From the NCBI GenBank assembly GCA_016721425.1, contig JADKID010000001.1:8670-72669 (forward strand): a DNA stretch of 64,000 nucleotides, read 5' to 3'. The notes under the pieces were generated by a model that was not told the origin of the DNA, made no database searches, and saw only the letters and a list, made by a program, of their open reading frames with translations. The translations under genes were made by a program, and so were the position numbers. The DNA comes from Bryobacterales bacterium (GTDB lineage: Bacteria > Acidobacteriota > Terriglobia > Bryobacterales > Bryobacteraceae). Of this stretch, positions 26,805 to 35,873 are shown one piece after another (the stretch's first letter is position 1; every line of letters starts with the position of its first letter).

Positions 26805-28538
26805 ATGGAACAGCTCCAGCGCATTCTCGCCGGCCTCAGCCTTCGCCAGAAGATCACCATCGCCCTTGCGGCTCTGTTGGTGGCGGGCGGGTTGACGTTT
26901 GGCCTGCGCTGGAACAAGGAGCGCGACCTGCGCCCGCTCTTCACCAATCTGGCGGCTGAAGATTCCGGCGCCATCATCGAGAAGCTCAAGGCCGCCAACG
27001 TCGAATACAAGGTTGCCGACAACGGCGCCATCCTGGTGCCCTCTGGTCGCGTTGCTGAACTGCGCCTGGAGATGGCGTCGGCCGGCCTGCCTCGCACCGG
27101 GCGCCTGGGTTTTGAGATCTTTGACAAGACCAATCTCGGCACCACGGATTTCGCGGAACACGTCAACTACCGCCGCGCCCTGGAAGGAGAACTCGAGCGC
27201 AGTGTCATGGCACTGGCGGAGGTGGAGCGGGGCAGAGTGCACGTGACCTTTGCCAAGGACTCGGTCTTCCTCGACAACCGTCAACCTGCGAAAGCCAGTG
27301 TCCTAGTCAAGCTCAAGCCGGGCGCGCACCTGACTCCCCAGAATGTCACCGCCATTCAGCACCTGACTGCCAGCGCCGTGGAAGGCCTCGCGCCGGAGGC
27401 GGTGTCCGTTGTGGACATGGATGGCACGCTCCTGAGCAAACCGCGGCGCGACCCCGATACCGATGTGGCTTCTTCCAGTTCGATGTCGGAATACCGGCAG
27501 TCGCTCGAAAAGGAGTATCTGGTCAAAATCAAGGCCACGCTCGATCCTCTCCTCGGTCCGGACAAATACCGCACGGGCGTGAGCCTGGATTGCGACCTGA
27601 CTAGCGGCGAGCAGAGCGAGGAGACATTCGATCCATCGCGTTCCGTGATGTTGAACTCGCAGCGCACGGAGGACGCCTCTGGCGTGACTGCTCCCAGCGG
27701 AGTGCCGGGGACCGCGTCCAATCTGCCGCGCCCTGTTCCGCGCGGCGGTTCGACGGGCGGCGGAGTATCCCGAAAGACGGAGAACGTCTCCTATCAGACC
27801 AGCCGGGTTGTGAAGCACGTGAAGCTGCCGCAGGGCCTGTTGAAGCGCATCTCGATCTCGGTACTGGTGGATCAGTCGGTTCGCTGGGAGGGCGCCGGCC
27901 CGAAGGCGCGGCGAATCCTGGAGCCGCCCGCTCCGGAGAAGCTCAAGGTGGTTCGCGATGTTCTGGCCGGAGTGGTGGGCTTTCAGCAGGAGCGCGGTGA
28001 TCAGATCCTGGTGGAGACGCTCCCGTTTGAGGCCACTCTCGCCGCACCGCCGCCGGAGGAGCCCCGCAAGGCGGCGCCAAACGCCGCACCGGTCTCCGGA
28101 TTCCAGGTGCCGGCGTGGCTGGCGCCTCTGCTAGGCAAGGCGCCCGCACCGGTATGGATCGGGGCCGGCGCGTGCCTGGTGATCGTATTCCTCCTGATTG
28201 TCTTTCTGCTGGCGCGCAAACTGATGCGCAAGGGTGGGCCGCCTAAAGGGAAACTGGTGGAGTCCGCGGCCGCGCTCCCGGACGCCGGCAAGGCCGGGGC
28301 CAGGCAGATTCCTGCGGGCGAGCAGAAAGCCGCATTTGAGGAAAAGGCCACTGCGGTGATGGCGGCCAATCAGGCGGAGCGGGATCGGGTGGAGCGCGAG
28401 GCCATCGCGTCTCTTCAGTTGCCGCCGCAGACCAAGAAGGCTGAGGTTCTGAGGAAAGTCATCGCCGAACAGGCCCAGAAGGACCCGGCAGCGATCGCTC
28501 AGTTGCTGCGGACCTGGATTACGGAGCAGCGCATATGA
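26805..28538 (+). CDS. fliF: Flagellar M-ring protein FliF
   Basis: The product is 577 aa. Two membrane helices bracket the periplasmic part: residues about 15-35 (ITIALAALLVAGGLTFGL) and about 450-470 (WIGAGACLVIVFLLIVFLLA). The N-terminal ring-building domains show LRLEMASAGLPRTGRLGFE, RRALEGELERSVMALAEVE and RVHVTFAKDSVFL. The C-terminal tail (QLPPQTKKAEVLRKVIAEQA, LLRTWITEQR) is the FliG-binding region. It forms the MS ring around the export gate. It overlaps fliG by four bases. Confidence 0.97.
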   Translation: MEQLQRILAGLSLRQKITIALAALLVAGGLTFGLRWNKERDLRPLFTNLAAEDSGAIIEKLKAANVEYKVADNGAILVPSGRVAELRLEMASAGLPRTGRLGFEIFDKTNLGTTDFAEHVNYRRALEGELERSVMALAEVERGRVHVTFAKDSVFLDNRQPAKASVLVKLKPGAHLTPQNVTAIQHLTASAVEGLAPEAVSVVDMDGTLLSKPRRDPDTDVASSSSMSEYRQSLEKEYLVKIKATLDPLLGPDKYRTGVSLDCDLTSGEQSEETFDPSRSVMLNSQRTEDASGVTAPSGVPGTASNLPRPVPRGGSTGGGVSRKTENVSYQTSRVVKHVKLPQGLLKRISISVLVDQSVRWEGAGPKARRILEPPAPEKLKVVRDVLAGVVGFQQERGDQILVETLPFEATLAAPPPEEPRKAAPNAAPVSGFQVPAWLAPLLGKAPAPVWIGAGACLVIVFLLIVFLLARKLMRKGGPPKGKLVESAAALPDAGKAGARQIPAGEQKAAFEEKATAVMAANQAERDRVEREAIASLQLPPQTKKAEVLRKVIAEQAQKDPAAIAQLLRTWITEQRI

Positions 28539-29569
28539 TCACCAACGCTCTGCCGGATCAATCTACGAAGCACAGTGGGGCAGAGAAGGCCGCAGTGCTG
28601 CTTGTCACCCTGGGCGAGCAACTGGGCGCCGATGTATTGAAGCACCTCGACGAGGATGAGGTTGCCGTCATTGGCAAAGAGGTGGCGCGCACACTAACCA
28701 TCTCGGCCGAGGACGCCGAGGCCATTCTCAACGAGTTCTATCACCTCTCCATGGCGCAGGACTATGTCCTGAAGGGAGGCATCGATTACGCGCGCAAGAT
28801 GCTGGTGACGGCTTTCGGGGCCGAGCCCGCCAAAAAGATGCTGGACCGTCTGATCAAAATGCTGGGACACGAGGCGGCCAGCTTTGACGCGCTCCAGAAG
28901 GCCGATCCACAGCAACTGGCCAAGTTCATTCACAGTGAGCACCCGCAGACCATCGCGTTGGTGTTGAGCCACCTTGGATCCTCGCAGGCGGCGGGACTTC
29001 TGTTCTCGCTCCCTGTCGACTTGCGCGCCGATGTGGCGCTCCGCATGGCGAATCTCGATCAGATCTCGCCGGAGATCATCTCCAAGATCGCCAGCATCAT
29101 CGGGCAGAAACTGAAGGCTCTGGGCGAATTGAGCCGCGAGTCCTACGGTGGTGTGCGGGCCGTGGCGGAGATGTGCAACCGCCTCGATTCCGGCACCAGT
29201 AAGGACATTCTGGACAACATCGAGCACAGCGATCCGAACCTGGCGGAGACGATCCGTCACCTGATGTTCGTCTTTGAGGACCTTCTGCTGATCCAGCAGG
29301 ACGGCATCAAGGAAGTTCTCGGACGCACGGACCGCAAGATCCTCACGGTGGCCCTGAAGGGCACGAGCGACCAGTTGAAGGCCCACTTCCTCCAGTGCAT
29401 GTCCCAGCGCGGCGGGGAGATGCTCCGCGAAGATATGGACGCGATTGGTCCGATCAAGATCAAAGAGGTGGAGGCTGCGCAACAGCAGATCATCTCGATT
29501 GTGCGGCTGCTTGAAACTGAGGGTGTCATCAGCTTGAAGGGCACAGTCGGCGAACAGTACGTGGTGTAG
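28535..29569 (+). CDS. fliG: Flagellar motor switch protein FliG
   Basis: The product is 344 aa, usual length. The middle domain has the FliM-binding EHPQT motif (FIHSEHPQTIALVLSHLGS). The C-terminal torque domain has MFVFEDLLLIQQDGIKEVLG, VALKGTSDQLKAHFLQCMS, GGEMLREDMDAIGPIKIKEV. It binds FliF through its N-terminal domain and interacts with the stator through charged residues of the last domain. Intact, which argues that at least part of the operon is under selection. Confidence 0.97.
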   Translation: MITNALPDQSTKHSGAEKAAVLLVTLGEQLGADVLKHLDEDEVAVIGKEVARTLTISAEDAEAILNEFYHLSMAQDYVLKGGIDYARKMLVTAFGAEPAKKMLDRLIKMLGHEAASFDALQKADPQQLAKFIHSEHPQTIALVLSHLGSSQAAGLLFSLPVDLRADVALRMANLDQISPEIISKIASIIGQKLKALGELSRESYGGVRAVAEMCNRLDSGTSKDILDNIEHSDPNLAETIRHLMFVFEDLLLIQQDGIKEVLGRTDRKILTVALKGTSDQLKAHFLQCMSQRGGEMLREDMDAIGPIKIKEVEAAQQQIISIVRLLETEGVISLKGTVGEQYVV

Positions 29570-29573
29570 GGAA

Positions 29574-30231
29574 ATGGCTTCGAAGATATTCAACGCCTCC
29601 ACGACTCCGGCGCTTGCGCTGCATCAATGGCGCCACCTGGGCAGCAATTCGGATCTGGTGGACCAAGTTCTCTCCCAGGAAGCGCCGGTGGCGCCGGTTG
29701 AGACTCCTGAAGAGAACTATCAACAGCGTCTGGAGCAGCAATGCGAGTTGGCATTCCGGCAGGGCGAGGCTGCCGGCCGGAAGAGCGCTCAAGCCGAAAT
29801 GGACGAAACATCGAAGGCCCTGGGCCGCGCCATCGAGAGCGCGGCATCTCACAAGATCACGCCTGAGGCAGGAGGCTGAGCGGGAAGTCGTGAGCCTGGC
29901 GCTGGCCGTTGCCCGCCGCATTCTCCGCCGTCAGATTCAGGTGGATGAGGAAGCGATTCTAGGGCTGGTGAAGGCGGCCTTTGAAAACGCAAACCTCCGC
30001 GAGGTCACGCAGGTCCGCGTTCATCCGCAATTCGCCGGCGTGGTCCGAAACCATCTTCTGGCGATTGGCGCGCCTGTGTCGATCCAACTGGCGGGGGATG
30101 CCTCGCTGGAGTTGGGCGGCGTGATCGTGGAGACCGCACGGGGCTGTCTGGACGCATCGGCCGAGACGCAGTTGGATGAGATCGGCCGGGGATTTGCCGA
30201 TGCGGTGAGCCTGGCAAGGAGGCACTCGTGA
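29574..30231 (+). pseudogene. fliH: Flagellar assembly protein FliH, one frameshift
   Basis: The N-terminal part is open from the ATG at 29574 and reads FNASTTPALALHQWRHLGS, then a charged coiled region ending RAIESAASHKI near 29855. The rest continues in another frame with RLRQEAEREVVSLALAVARR and QVRVHPQFAGVVRNHLLA to a stop at 30231. Removing one base near 29856 (ATCACGC to ATCCGC) would restore a protein of about 218 aa, the usual FliH size. FliH binds and restrains the FliI ATPase. The break may be an assembly error or true decay. The end overlaps the fliI GTG start. Confidence 0.85.
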
Positions 30232-31663
30232 GTGCATGGTTCGATCGTGCGCGGTTCGAAGCCCTGCTCGAAAAGATGGAAACGGTGCAATCGAGCGGTG
30301 CCGTGACGCGCACGTCCGGCCTGCTGATTGAGTCCCGCGGTCCGGCCGCGGCGCTGGGCGATTTCTGCGAGATCCTCACGCGCTCCGGCCAGTCGATCCG
30401 CACGCAGGTAATCGGCTTCCGCGACGGCAGCCTGTTGACGATGCCGTTGGAGGAGATGCACGGTCTGCAGCCGGGCGACACAATCGTGGCGCGGAAACGG
30501 GAGTCGCAGGTGGGCGTTTCCACGGCGCTTCTAGGGCGGGTGATCGATGGCTTTGGCCGTCCTATGGATGACGGCCCGCCGATTGCGGCCGAGGCAATGT
30601 ACGATCTCTACGCAGCGCCGCCGGGGCCGATGGAGCGGGAGCCCATCCGCCAACCACTCTCCACCGGCATTCGGGCGATTGACGGACTGCTCACCTGTGG
30701 GCGTGGCCAGCGCATCGGCATCTTTGGCGGCAGCGGAGTGGGCAAGAGCACACTGCTGGGGTCCCTACTCAAGAATCACGATGCCGACGTTGCCGTGCTC
30801 GCCCTGGTGGGGGAACGCAACCGCGAAGTGCGGGACTTCATTGAACACGAGTTGGGTCCGGAGGGGATGCGCAAATCGGTGCTGGTGGTGGCGACGTCGG
30901 ACCGTCCGTCGCCGCTCCGCGTGCGAGCCTGTTTTGTGGCTCTCGCCATCGCCGAGTACTTTCGCGACCAGGGCAAGCATGTGCTGCTGGTGGCTGACTC
31001 CGTCACCCGTCTTGCGATGGCCCAACGTGAGATTGGTCTCTCGGCCGGCGAGCCTCCCAGTCAAAAAGGCTACACACCCAGCGTCTTCCAGATTCTGCCC
31101 AAGATCTTCGAGCGCGCCGGGAACTTCCGGCAGGGCTCCATCACGGGTTTCTTCACGGTGCTGGTGGAGGGCGACGATATGAATGAGCCCATCGCCGACG
31201 CAGTGCGCGGAATTCTGGACGGCCACATTGTGCTCTCCCGCGCCTTAGGGCAGGTGGGGCATTACCCGGCGATCGACGTCCTGCAATCGGTCTCGCGGTT
31301 GGCGGCGCGGGTGGGTACCTCGGAGCAGAAGAGTTCGGCGCAAAGGGTTCGAGAGAACCTCGCTGTCCTGCAGGCGTCCGAGGACCTGTTGCGGATCGGC
31401 GCCTACACTGCGGCGCGGCCCGCCGGGGGGGGGGCGGGCGGAGCGGCGCAAGGCCCGCCAGGCCGACGACAGACCGCCCCCGCGGGGGGGGGGCGGGAGG
31501 GTTCTCGTTGCCCCGGCGGGACCCTGCGGGCGCGAACCCGCAACTGGATCAGGCGTTGCATCTGGATGCGGCGATCAAGGCATTCCTGCGCCAGAAGCCC
31601 GACGAACAGAACTCGCTCAGCCAGACCATTGAACGCATGAAACAGGTGGTGGGCCAGCCGTGA
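30228..31663 (+). pseudogene. fliI: Flagellum-specific ATPase FliI, interrupted by a 116-bp insert
   Basis: Starts with GTG, preceded by AAGGAGG. Walker A is FGGSGVGKSTLLGSLL. The Walker B region is HVLLVADSVTRLAMAQREIG, followed by GEPPSQKGYTPSVFQILPK. Homology runs to DLLRIGAYTA (about residue 395) and then enters a G-rich stretch and the wrong frame. The true C-terminus (GANPQLDQALHLDAAIKAFL, MKQVVGQP) is present in another frame, with stop at 31663. Removing 116 bases between two CTGCGG repeats restores the frame exactly (see the insert entry). FliI powers flagellar export with FliH and FliJ. Confidence 0.93.
31414..31529 (+). repeat. 116-bp G-rich insert in fliI flanked by CTGCGG direct repeats
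   Basis: CTGCGG occurs at 31408-31413 and again at 31524-31529. Deleting one copy plus the sequence between them gives ACT GCG GGC GCG AAC CCG, which reads TAGANP and restores the canonical FliI end. The insert contains two runs of ten G (31425-31434 and 31484-31493) and GGCGGG/CCCGCC inverted pieces. It is either a small inserted element with a 6-bp duplication, a slippage product, or an assembly artefact at extreme GC. Confidence 0.6.
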
Positions 31664-32124
31664 AGAAGTTCTCGTTTGCCCTCGATTCGCTGCGGCGCTA
31701 CCGCAACACCCTGTTCGAGCAGGAGCAGGGGCGGCTCCAAGCGCTGCTACTTGAGTCTCGACGGCTGGAGGAGAGGCGTCTTCAACTGTTGGAGGAGGCA
31801 GCGCATGCACGGACCCGTGTGCGAGCGATGGCCGTGATACCGGTGGATCAGCTCACGGCGCTTCAGGCCTTTCAGCGGTTCACTGGCGAGGAGGTCCAAC
31901 GAATCGGCCAGGCGAAGATGAGCCTGTCGGTACGCATCGAGGAGCAGAGGCTGGCCCTGAAGCTGGCGCGGCGCAATGTCGAGGCATTGGAGAAATTGAA
32001 GGAGCGCCGCTTTCAAGCCTGGCGTGCCGAGGCAGACAGGGAAATGGAGGCGGCCGTGGCCGAGTTGGTCATCGGCCGATTCAGGCGCCCTTCAGAAAAC
32101 GGAGGAACTCCTGTGGATCCTTAG
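31660..32124 (+). CDS. fliJ: Flagellar export chaperone FliJ-like protein
   Basis: The product is 154 aa, almost entirely a helical coiled coil (RLQALLLESRRLEERRLQLL, SLSVRIEEQRLALKLARRN, ALEKLKERRFQAWRAEADRE), as expected for FliJ, the stalk-like partner of the FliI hexamer. It begins with KKFSFALDSLRRYRNTLFEQ, a typical FliJ N-terminus. GTG start overlapping the fliI stop (GTGA). The 3' end overlaps dsbD on the opposite strand by 44 bases. Last gene of the run; no fliK or flgD follows. Confidence 0.88.
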   Translation: MKKFSFALDSLRRYRNTLFEQEQGRLQALLLESRRLEERRLQLLEEAAHARTRVRAMAVIPVDQLTALQAFQRFTGEEVQRIGQAKMSLSVRIEEQRLALKLARRNVEALEKLKERRFQAWRAEADREMEAAVAELVIGRFRRPSENGGTPVDP

Positions 32125-33979
32125 TCAGGCCGGCTAGAGAGCCCGAGACTTTCCCGTCGGCGTCGAAGATGGCGTAGTAGGGAATGGCGACCGTCTGGAA
32201 CAGTGTTTCCTGCCGTTTCTGGTTTTGCTCGCTGGCGGCATCGGTGCCGTCGGTGTAGAGCTCCACCAGGACGAACTCGCCCATCACTTCGGCCACTTCC
32301 GGCCGCGGGAACATATTGGCCTTCATCCAGTGGCAATTGGTGCAGGCATAGCCGGTGAAGGCGACCAGCACTTTCTTGTTCTCCGCCTTGGCCTTGGCGA
32401 TAGCGCCATCAAAGTCGTTCTTCATCCATTTGGCGGAAGACGACGCGGCTGCGCCCCCCATCGAGGTTGCGCCCTCGGCCGGAGCCGGAATATAGGCCTC
32501 CAACTCGCCCAACCGTGATCCGAACATGCCCGGCAGCAAGCTGATCGAGAAGCCCAGTAGAAGGATCCCCATGAGGAGCCGGCCAGGCTTGACCTCGTCT
32601 TCGCGGCGGATGCCCTCCATTGGCAGGAAGCCCAGTAGATAGAGTCCCGGCATGGCGAACAGGACGATCCAGAGCGCCAGGAAGCGTTCGCGGGTCAACC
32701 AGCCCAACTGGAGCACCTGGTCGATGTTCGAGAGGTATTTGAGGAGGGCAGCAAAGATCAGGAACCCGAGCACCACTTTGACGCGCGACATCCAGCCGCC
32801 GCTGCGCGGCAACCGCTGCAGGAACGACGGAAACAGCGCCAACAGGAAGAACGGTGAGGCCAGTGCGCTGGAAAACGCGAGCATGCCGAGAACCGGCTGG
32901 AGCTTGTCGCCGCCCACCGACGCCGCCAGCAGCGTGCCCATGAATGGGCCCACGCAGGCAAACGATGCGAGGCAGAAGGTCAGGCCCATAATCAGAGTGC
33001 CGGCGTATCCGCCGCGGTTGGACGCCATGTTCAGCTTCGTCAGCAGGCCCGTGGGCAGCGTGATCTCGAAGGCGCCCAGCAAGCTCAGCCCGAATACGAA
33101 GAACACCACGCAGATCAGCCCGTTAACCCAGGGATTGGACCCCAGTTGGACCACGGCGAAGGGCCCCAATGCGGCACTGAGCCCGAATCCGATTCCTGTG
33201 AAGAGCACGATGATACCCAGGCAGAACACCAGCGCCTGCGTCAATGCCTGCGCCCGGCTGCCGCCGCTGCCCTGGTTGAGGAAGAACGACATGGTGATGG
33301 GGATCATCGGGAAGACGCAGGGCGTGAAGATCGCAGCCAACCCGAAGCCGAAGGCCACCAGGAGGAACGAGGCCAGGTCCTGCTTTGGCGCGGCTGGCTG
33401 AGCGGCGGCCGGGGCAGCCGGCGCTGCGGGCTTGGCACTCTCCAGCGCCGTCCACCCTGCCGGGATGGAGACGTCTCCTGCCGGGGCGCCCTCCGTCACA
33501 TTGAGCGTGGCCGAGGCTGCCACCTTCTTCGGCGGCAGGCATTCTTTCTCCGTGCAGAGTTGGTAGCGGGTGTTAGCGGTGAGTTCCAAAGGGCCCACCT
33601 TCGCGTCCTTTGCCAGTTCAATTCGAAGGCGGAAAACCTGTTCGCCATCATAGGTTTCCGTGTCGATGTTAAAGTTAGGGTCGAACTTGCGGGCCGGGGC
33701 GGGGTAGTACAAAGTCCACTTCGCGATGGCTGCATTTTCGGCGAGCCCGATGGTGGTGGTGGTGGGGCCGCCGGTGGGGCCAGGCTTCGGCGTAGTGAGC
33801 GAATACATGTGCCAGGGCTCGGTCAGCTTCAGACGAAGCTCCGCGGTAAACACGCCACCCGGTGCAACGTGGGAAACGGAGGGAACGAGAGTCCAACTGG
33901 CGGGTGAGACGCGCTGGGCGAGAGCTGGTAGCGCGATCAGGGCGAGGACGCTAAGCGCCAGCCGCACCGCCATTTTCAT
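32081..33979 (-). CDS. dsbD: Thiol:disulfide interchange protein DsbD
   Basis: About 632 aa from MKMAVRLALSVLALIALPAL, a signal peptide. Two other ATGs lie within three codons, and the frame is open further upstream inside plsX. The periplasmic alpha domain has RYQLCTEKECLPPKK. The membrane domain of about eight helices has redox cysteines in IFTPCVFPMIPITMSFF and LASFACVGPFMGTLL. The C-terminal thioredoxin domain has FTGYACTNCHWMK. It passes electrons from cytoplasmic thioredoxin to periplasmic partners. It overlaps the plsX 3' end by 29 bases, which suggests coupling. Confidence 0.93.
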   Translation of the reverse strand: MKMAVRLALSVLALIALPALAQRVSPASWTLVPSVSHVAPGGVFTAELRLKLTEPWHMYSLTTPKPGPTGGPTTTTIGLAENAAIAKWTLYYPAPARKFDPNFNIDTETYDGEQVFRLRIELAKDAKVGPLELTANTRYQLCTEKECLPPKKVAASATLNVTEGAPAGDVSIPAGWTALESAKPAAPAAPAAAQPAAPKQDLASFLLVAFGFGLAAIFTPCVFPMIPITMSFFLNQGSGGSRAQALTQALVFCLGIIVLFTGIGFGLSAALGPFAVVQLGSNPWVNGLICVVFFVFGLSLLGAFEITLPTGLLTKLNMASNRGGYAGTLIMGLTFCLASFACVGPFMGTLLAASVGGDKLQPVLGMLAFSSALASPFFLLALFPSFLQRLPRSGGWMSRVKVVLGFLIFAALLKYLSNIDQVLQLGWLTRERFLALWIVLFAMPGLYLLGFLPMEGIRREDEVKPGRLLMGILLLGFSISLLPGMFGSRLGELEAYIPAPAEGATSMGGAAASSSAKWMKNDFDGAIAKAKAENKKVLVAFTGYACTNCHWMKANMFPRPEVAEVMGEFVLVELYTDGTDAASEQNQKRQETLFQTVAIPYYAIFDADGKVSGSLAGLTKDPQEFLRFLKGA

Positions 33980-34979
33980 CATGCCAGCGGTGAATCTCGC
34001 TCTCGATGCGATCATTGACATGTTCGGTAGCGGATTCCACCGCCACGCGGATTGCGTTTCGAATGGCATTGTCGTTGGATCTCCCATGACAGATGATGAC
34101 CACGCCTTTGACGCCGAGCAGCGGCGCGCCGCCATACTCCGAGTAGTCCATGCGCTTGCGGAAATCCTTGTAGGCGTCGCGGCTGAGCAGATACCCGAGT
34201 TTGCTGGTGAGCGATGATTCCAGCGACTCCTTGAGCATGTGCTTGATGACCTCGACCAATCCTTCGCTGACCTTCAGCGCCACATTCCCGATGAAGCCGT
34301 CGCACACGATTACGTCAGCCAATCCGGTGTAGAGATCCCGGCCCTCGACATTGCCGATGAAGTTCAAGGGTAAGGTTTTCAGCAAAGTAGCGGCGGTTTT
34401 GGTGAGCTCGTTACCTTTGTGTTCCTCTTCGCCGATGGAGAGAATGCCCACCCGCGGGGACTCGGTGTGAAACACGAGCCGGGTGTAGATATCACCCATC
34501 ACGGCGAATTGAGCGAGCATCTGGGCCGAGGAATCCACGTTGGCGCCGACATCGACCATGACGGCCGGGCGGCCCTTGATGGTGGGAAACGCGGAAGCCA
34601 GAGCGGGCCGGTCCACGCCGGGAATCATGCCCAAAACGGTCTTAGCCAGCGCCATGACGGCGCCGGTGTTGCCGGCCGAAACTACGCCATCCGCCTCGCC
34701 ATCACGGACGAGACGCACCGCGACACGAATACTGGAATCCCGCTTCGTCCGCAGTGCTTTGGCCGGATTGTCCTCCATTGTGACCACATCGTTGGCGTTC
34801 ACGATGCGAATGGGCAGTTTCTTCCAGCCACTATGTTTGGAGAGTTCGGATTTGAGCGCTTCCTCGCGGCCCACCAGGATGACGTTGACGTCCTGGTTTT
34901 GCGCGGCACGTACCGCGCCGTGAACCTCGGGAGCGGGGGCATTGTCGCCCCCCATTGCATCCACAGCGATAGTGATCAT
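33951..34979 (-). CDS. plsX: Phosphate acyltransferase PlsX
   Basis: The product is 342 aa, usual length. Motifs: AVDAMGGDNAPAPEVHGA at the N-terminus, GVVSAGNTGAVMALA, MVDVGANVDSSAQML, DVIVCDGFIGNVALKVSEGL and YGGAPLLGVKGVVIICHGRS. It converts acyl-ACP to acyl phosphate, the first step of glycerolipid synthesis with PlsY. The order yceD-rpmF-plsX is widely conserved; fabH, which often follows, is replaced here by dsbD. Confidence 0.97.
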   Translation of the reverse strand: MITIAVDAMGGDNAPAPEVHGAVRAAQNQDVNVILVGREEALKSELSKHSGWKKLPIRIVNANDVVTMEDNPAKALRTKRDSSIRVAVRLVRDGEADGVVSAGNTGAVMALAKTVLGMIPGVDRPALASAFPTIKGRPAVMVDVGANVDSSAQMLAQFAVMGDIYTRLVFHTESPRVGILSIGEEEHKGNELTKTAATLLKTLPLNFIGNVEGRDLYTGLADVIVCDGFIGNVALKVSEGLVEVIKHMLKESLESSLTSKLGYLLSRDAYKDFRKRMDYSEYGGAPLLGVKGVVIICHGRSNDNAIRNAIRVAVESATEHVNDRIESEIHRWHDENGGAAGA

Positions 34980-35015
34980 TCAATCGGCGGGACCGCGTCC
35001 GTTTCTCTCAGGAGT

Positions 35016-35198
35016 CTACTCCTGGACGACTTCAATAACTTCCCTGGTCTTGTACCAGCCGCAATGCGGGCAGGCGCGATGGGGCAATTTCATTTCGTGG
35101 CATTTCGGGCAGCCGCTCAGACCGGCGGTCTTCAGTGAGTCGTGCGTGCGGCGCGCGCTCGTCCGGCGTTTGGAGTGGCGGCGTTTGGGATTCGGCAT
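35016..35198 (-). CDS. rpmF: 50S ribosomal protein L32
   Basis: The product is 60 aa. It starts MPNPKRRHSKRRTSARRTHD and keeps the zinc-binding cysteine pairs CPKC and CPHCGWY. An AAGGAAG sequence precedes the ATG. It lies between yceD and plsX as in many bacteria. The intact cysteines mark it as the zinc-containing form. Confidence 0.98.
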   Translation of the reverse strand: MPNPKRRHSKRRTSARRTHDSLKTAGLSGCPKCHEMKLPHRACPHCGWYKTREVIEVVQE

Positions 35199-35309
35199 TA
35201 CGTTCTTCCTTGTGGGGCTTCCGGACCGGCTGAGCTACCAGAACCGGATGAAAGATAAGACTTTTCTATTGTAGTGGAAAGCTCCACTCCGTGTCACCTA
35301 CGGCGGGTG

Positions 35310-35831
35310 TTAGAGTTCCAGGCTCTTGAGCCCGGCCCAGCGCTCGTCCTTGGGCGCTACCGTGCAGCCGCACGGCTTCAGGTTGCGGTTTTCGCCGCAG
35401 ACCGGACACAAACCCCGGCATTCCTCGCTGCAGACGGTGCGCATGGGCAGGCTCAGCAGGACGAACTCGCGAAGCACTTCGCGCAAGGCCACGCTGTCGC
35501 CTTCGTAGAACGAGATGTCGATCTCGCCCTCCTCCAGGTGAATCTCGCCATGCGTGTCCACTTTCTCCAGCGGACGGTAGAAGAGGTCAAAATCGGAGTC
35601 CACCGGAACCTTGGCCGGCTCCAGGCAGCGGTCGCAAGCCGCCTCGATCTCTACTTTGACGTGGCCGCGAAGACGGATCTCGCCCAGCGTGTTCTTCAAC
35701 AGTTCCGCGGAACCCTCGACGTGCAGGCCGCCCACTTGGCGCAACTCCTCCGGCAGTTCGATTTCACCAGGCTGGTAGACGACGTCGAAGAGGATCGGAT
35801 GGTGTTCGAGCTCGGTAATAGTGAAGATCAT
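35310..35831 (-). CDS. yceD: YceD/DUF177 family protein
   Basis: The product is 173 aa. Typical features are VEIEAACDRCLEPAKVPVD (CxxC), the acidic strand DLFYRPLEKV, and the C-terminal cysteine cluster CSEECRGLCPVCGENRN. Family members occur directly upstream of rpmF and are linked to ribosomal RNA metabolism (23S accumulation in bacteria and plastids). About 110 bases separate it from rpmF. Confidence 0.92.
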   Translation of the reverse strand: MIFTITELEHHPILFDVVYQPGEIELPEELRQVGGLHVEGSAELLKNTLGEIRLRGHVKVEIEAACDRCLEPAKVPVDSDFDLFYRPLEKVDTHGEIHLEEGEIDISFYEGDSVALREVLREFVLLSLPMRTVCSEECRGLCPVCGENRNLKPCGCTVAPKDERWAGLKSLEL

Positions 35832-35873
35832 GGCGGGACCTGTCCCACCTCCATGATACCGCCCGTGCGGCGC

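Noticed and set aside
26047..28541. Four-base gene overlaps (ATGA) as possible programmed frameshift sites
   Set aside because: These are ordinary start/stop overlaps of a compact operon, with no slippery sequence seen.
29574..30231. FliH break as a programmed frameshift
   Set aside because: No slippery heptamer or downstream structure is evident, and FliH is not known to need one.
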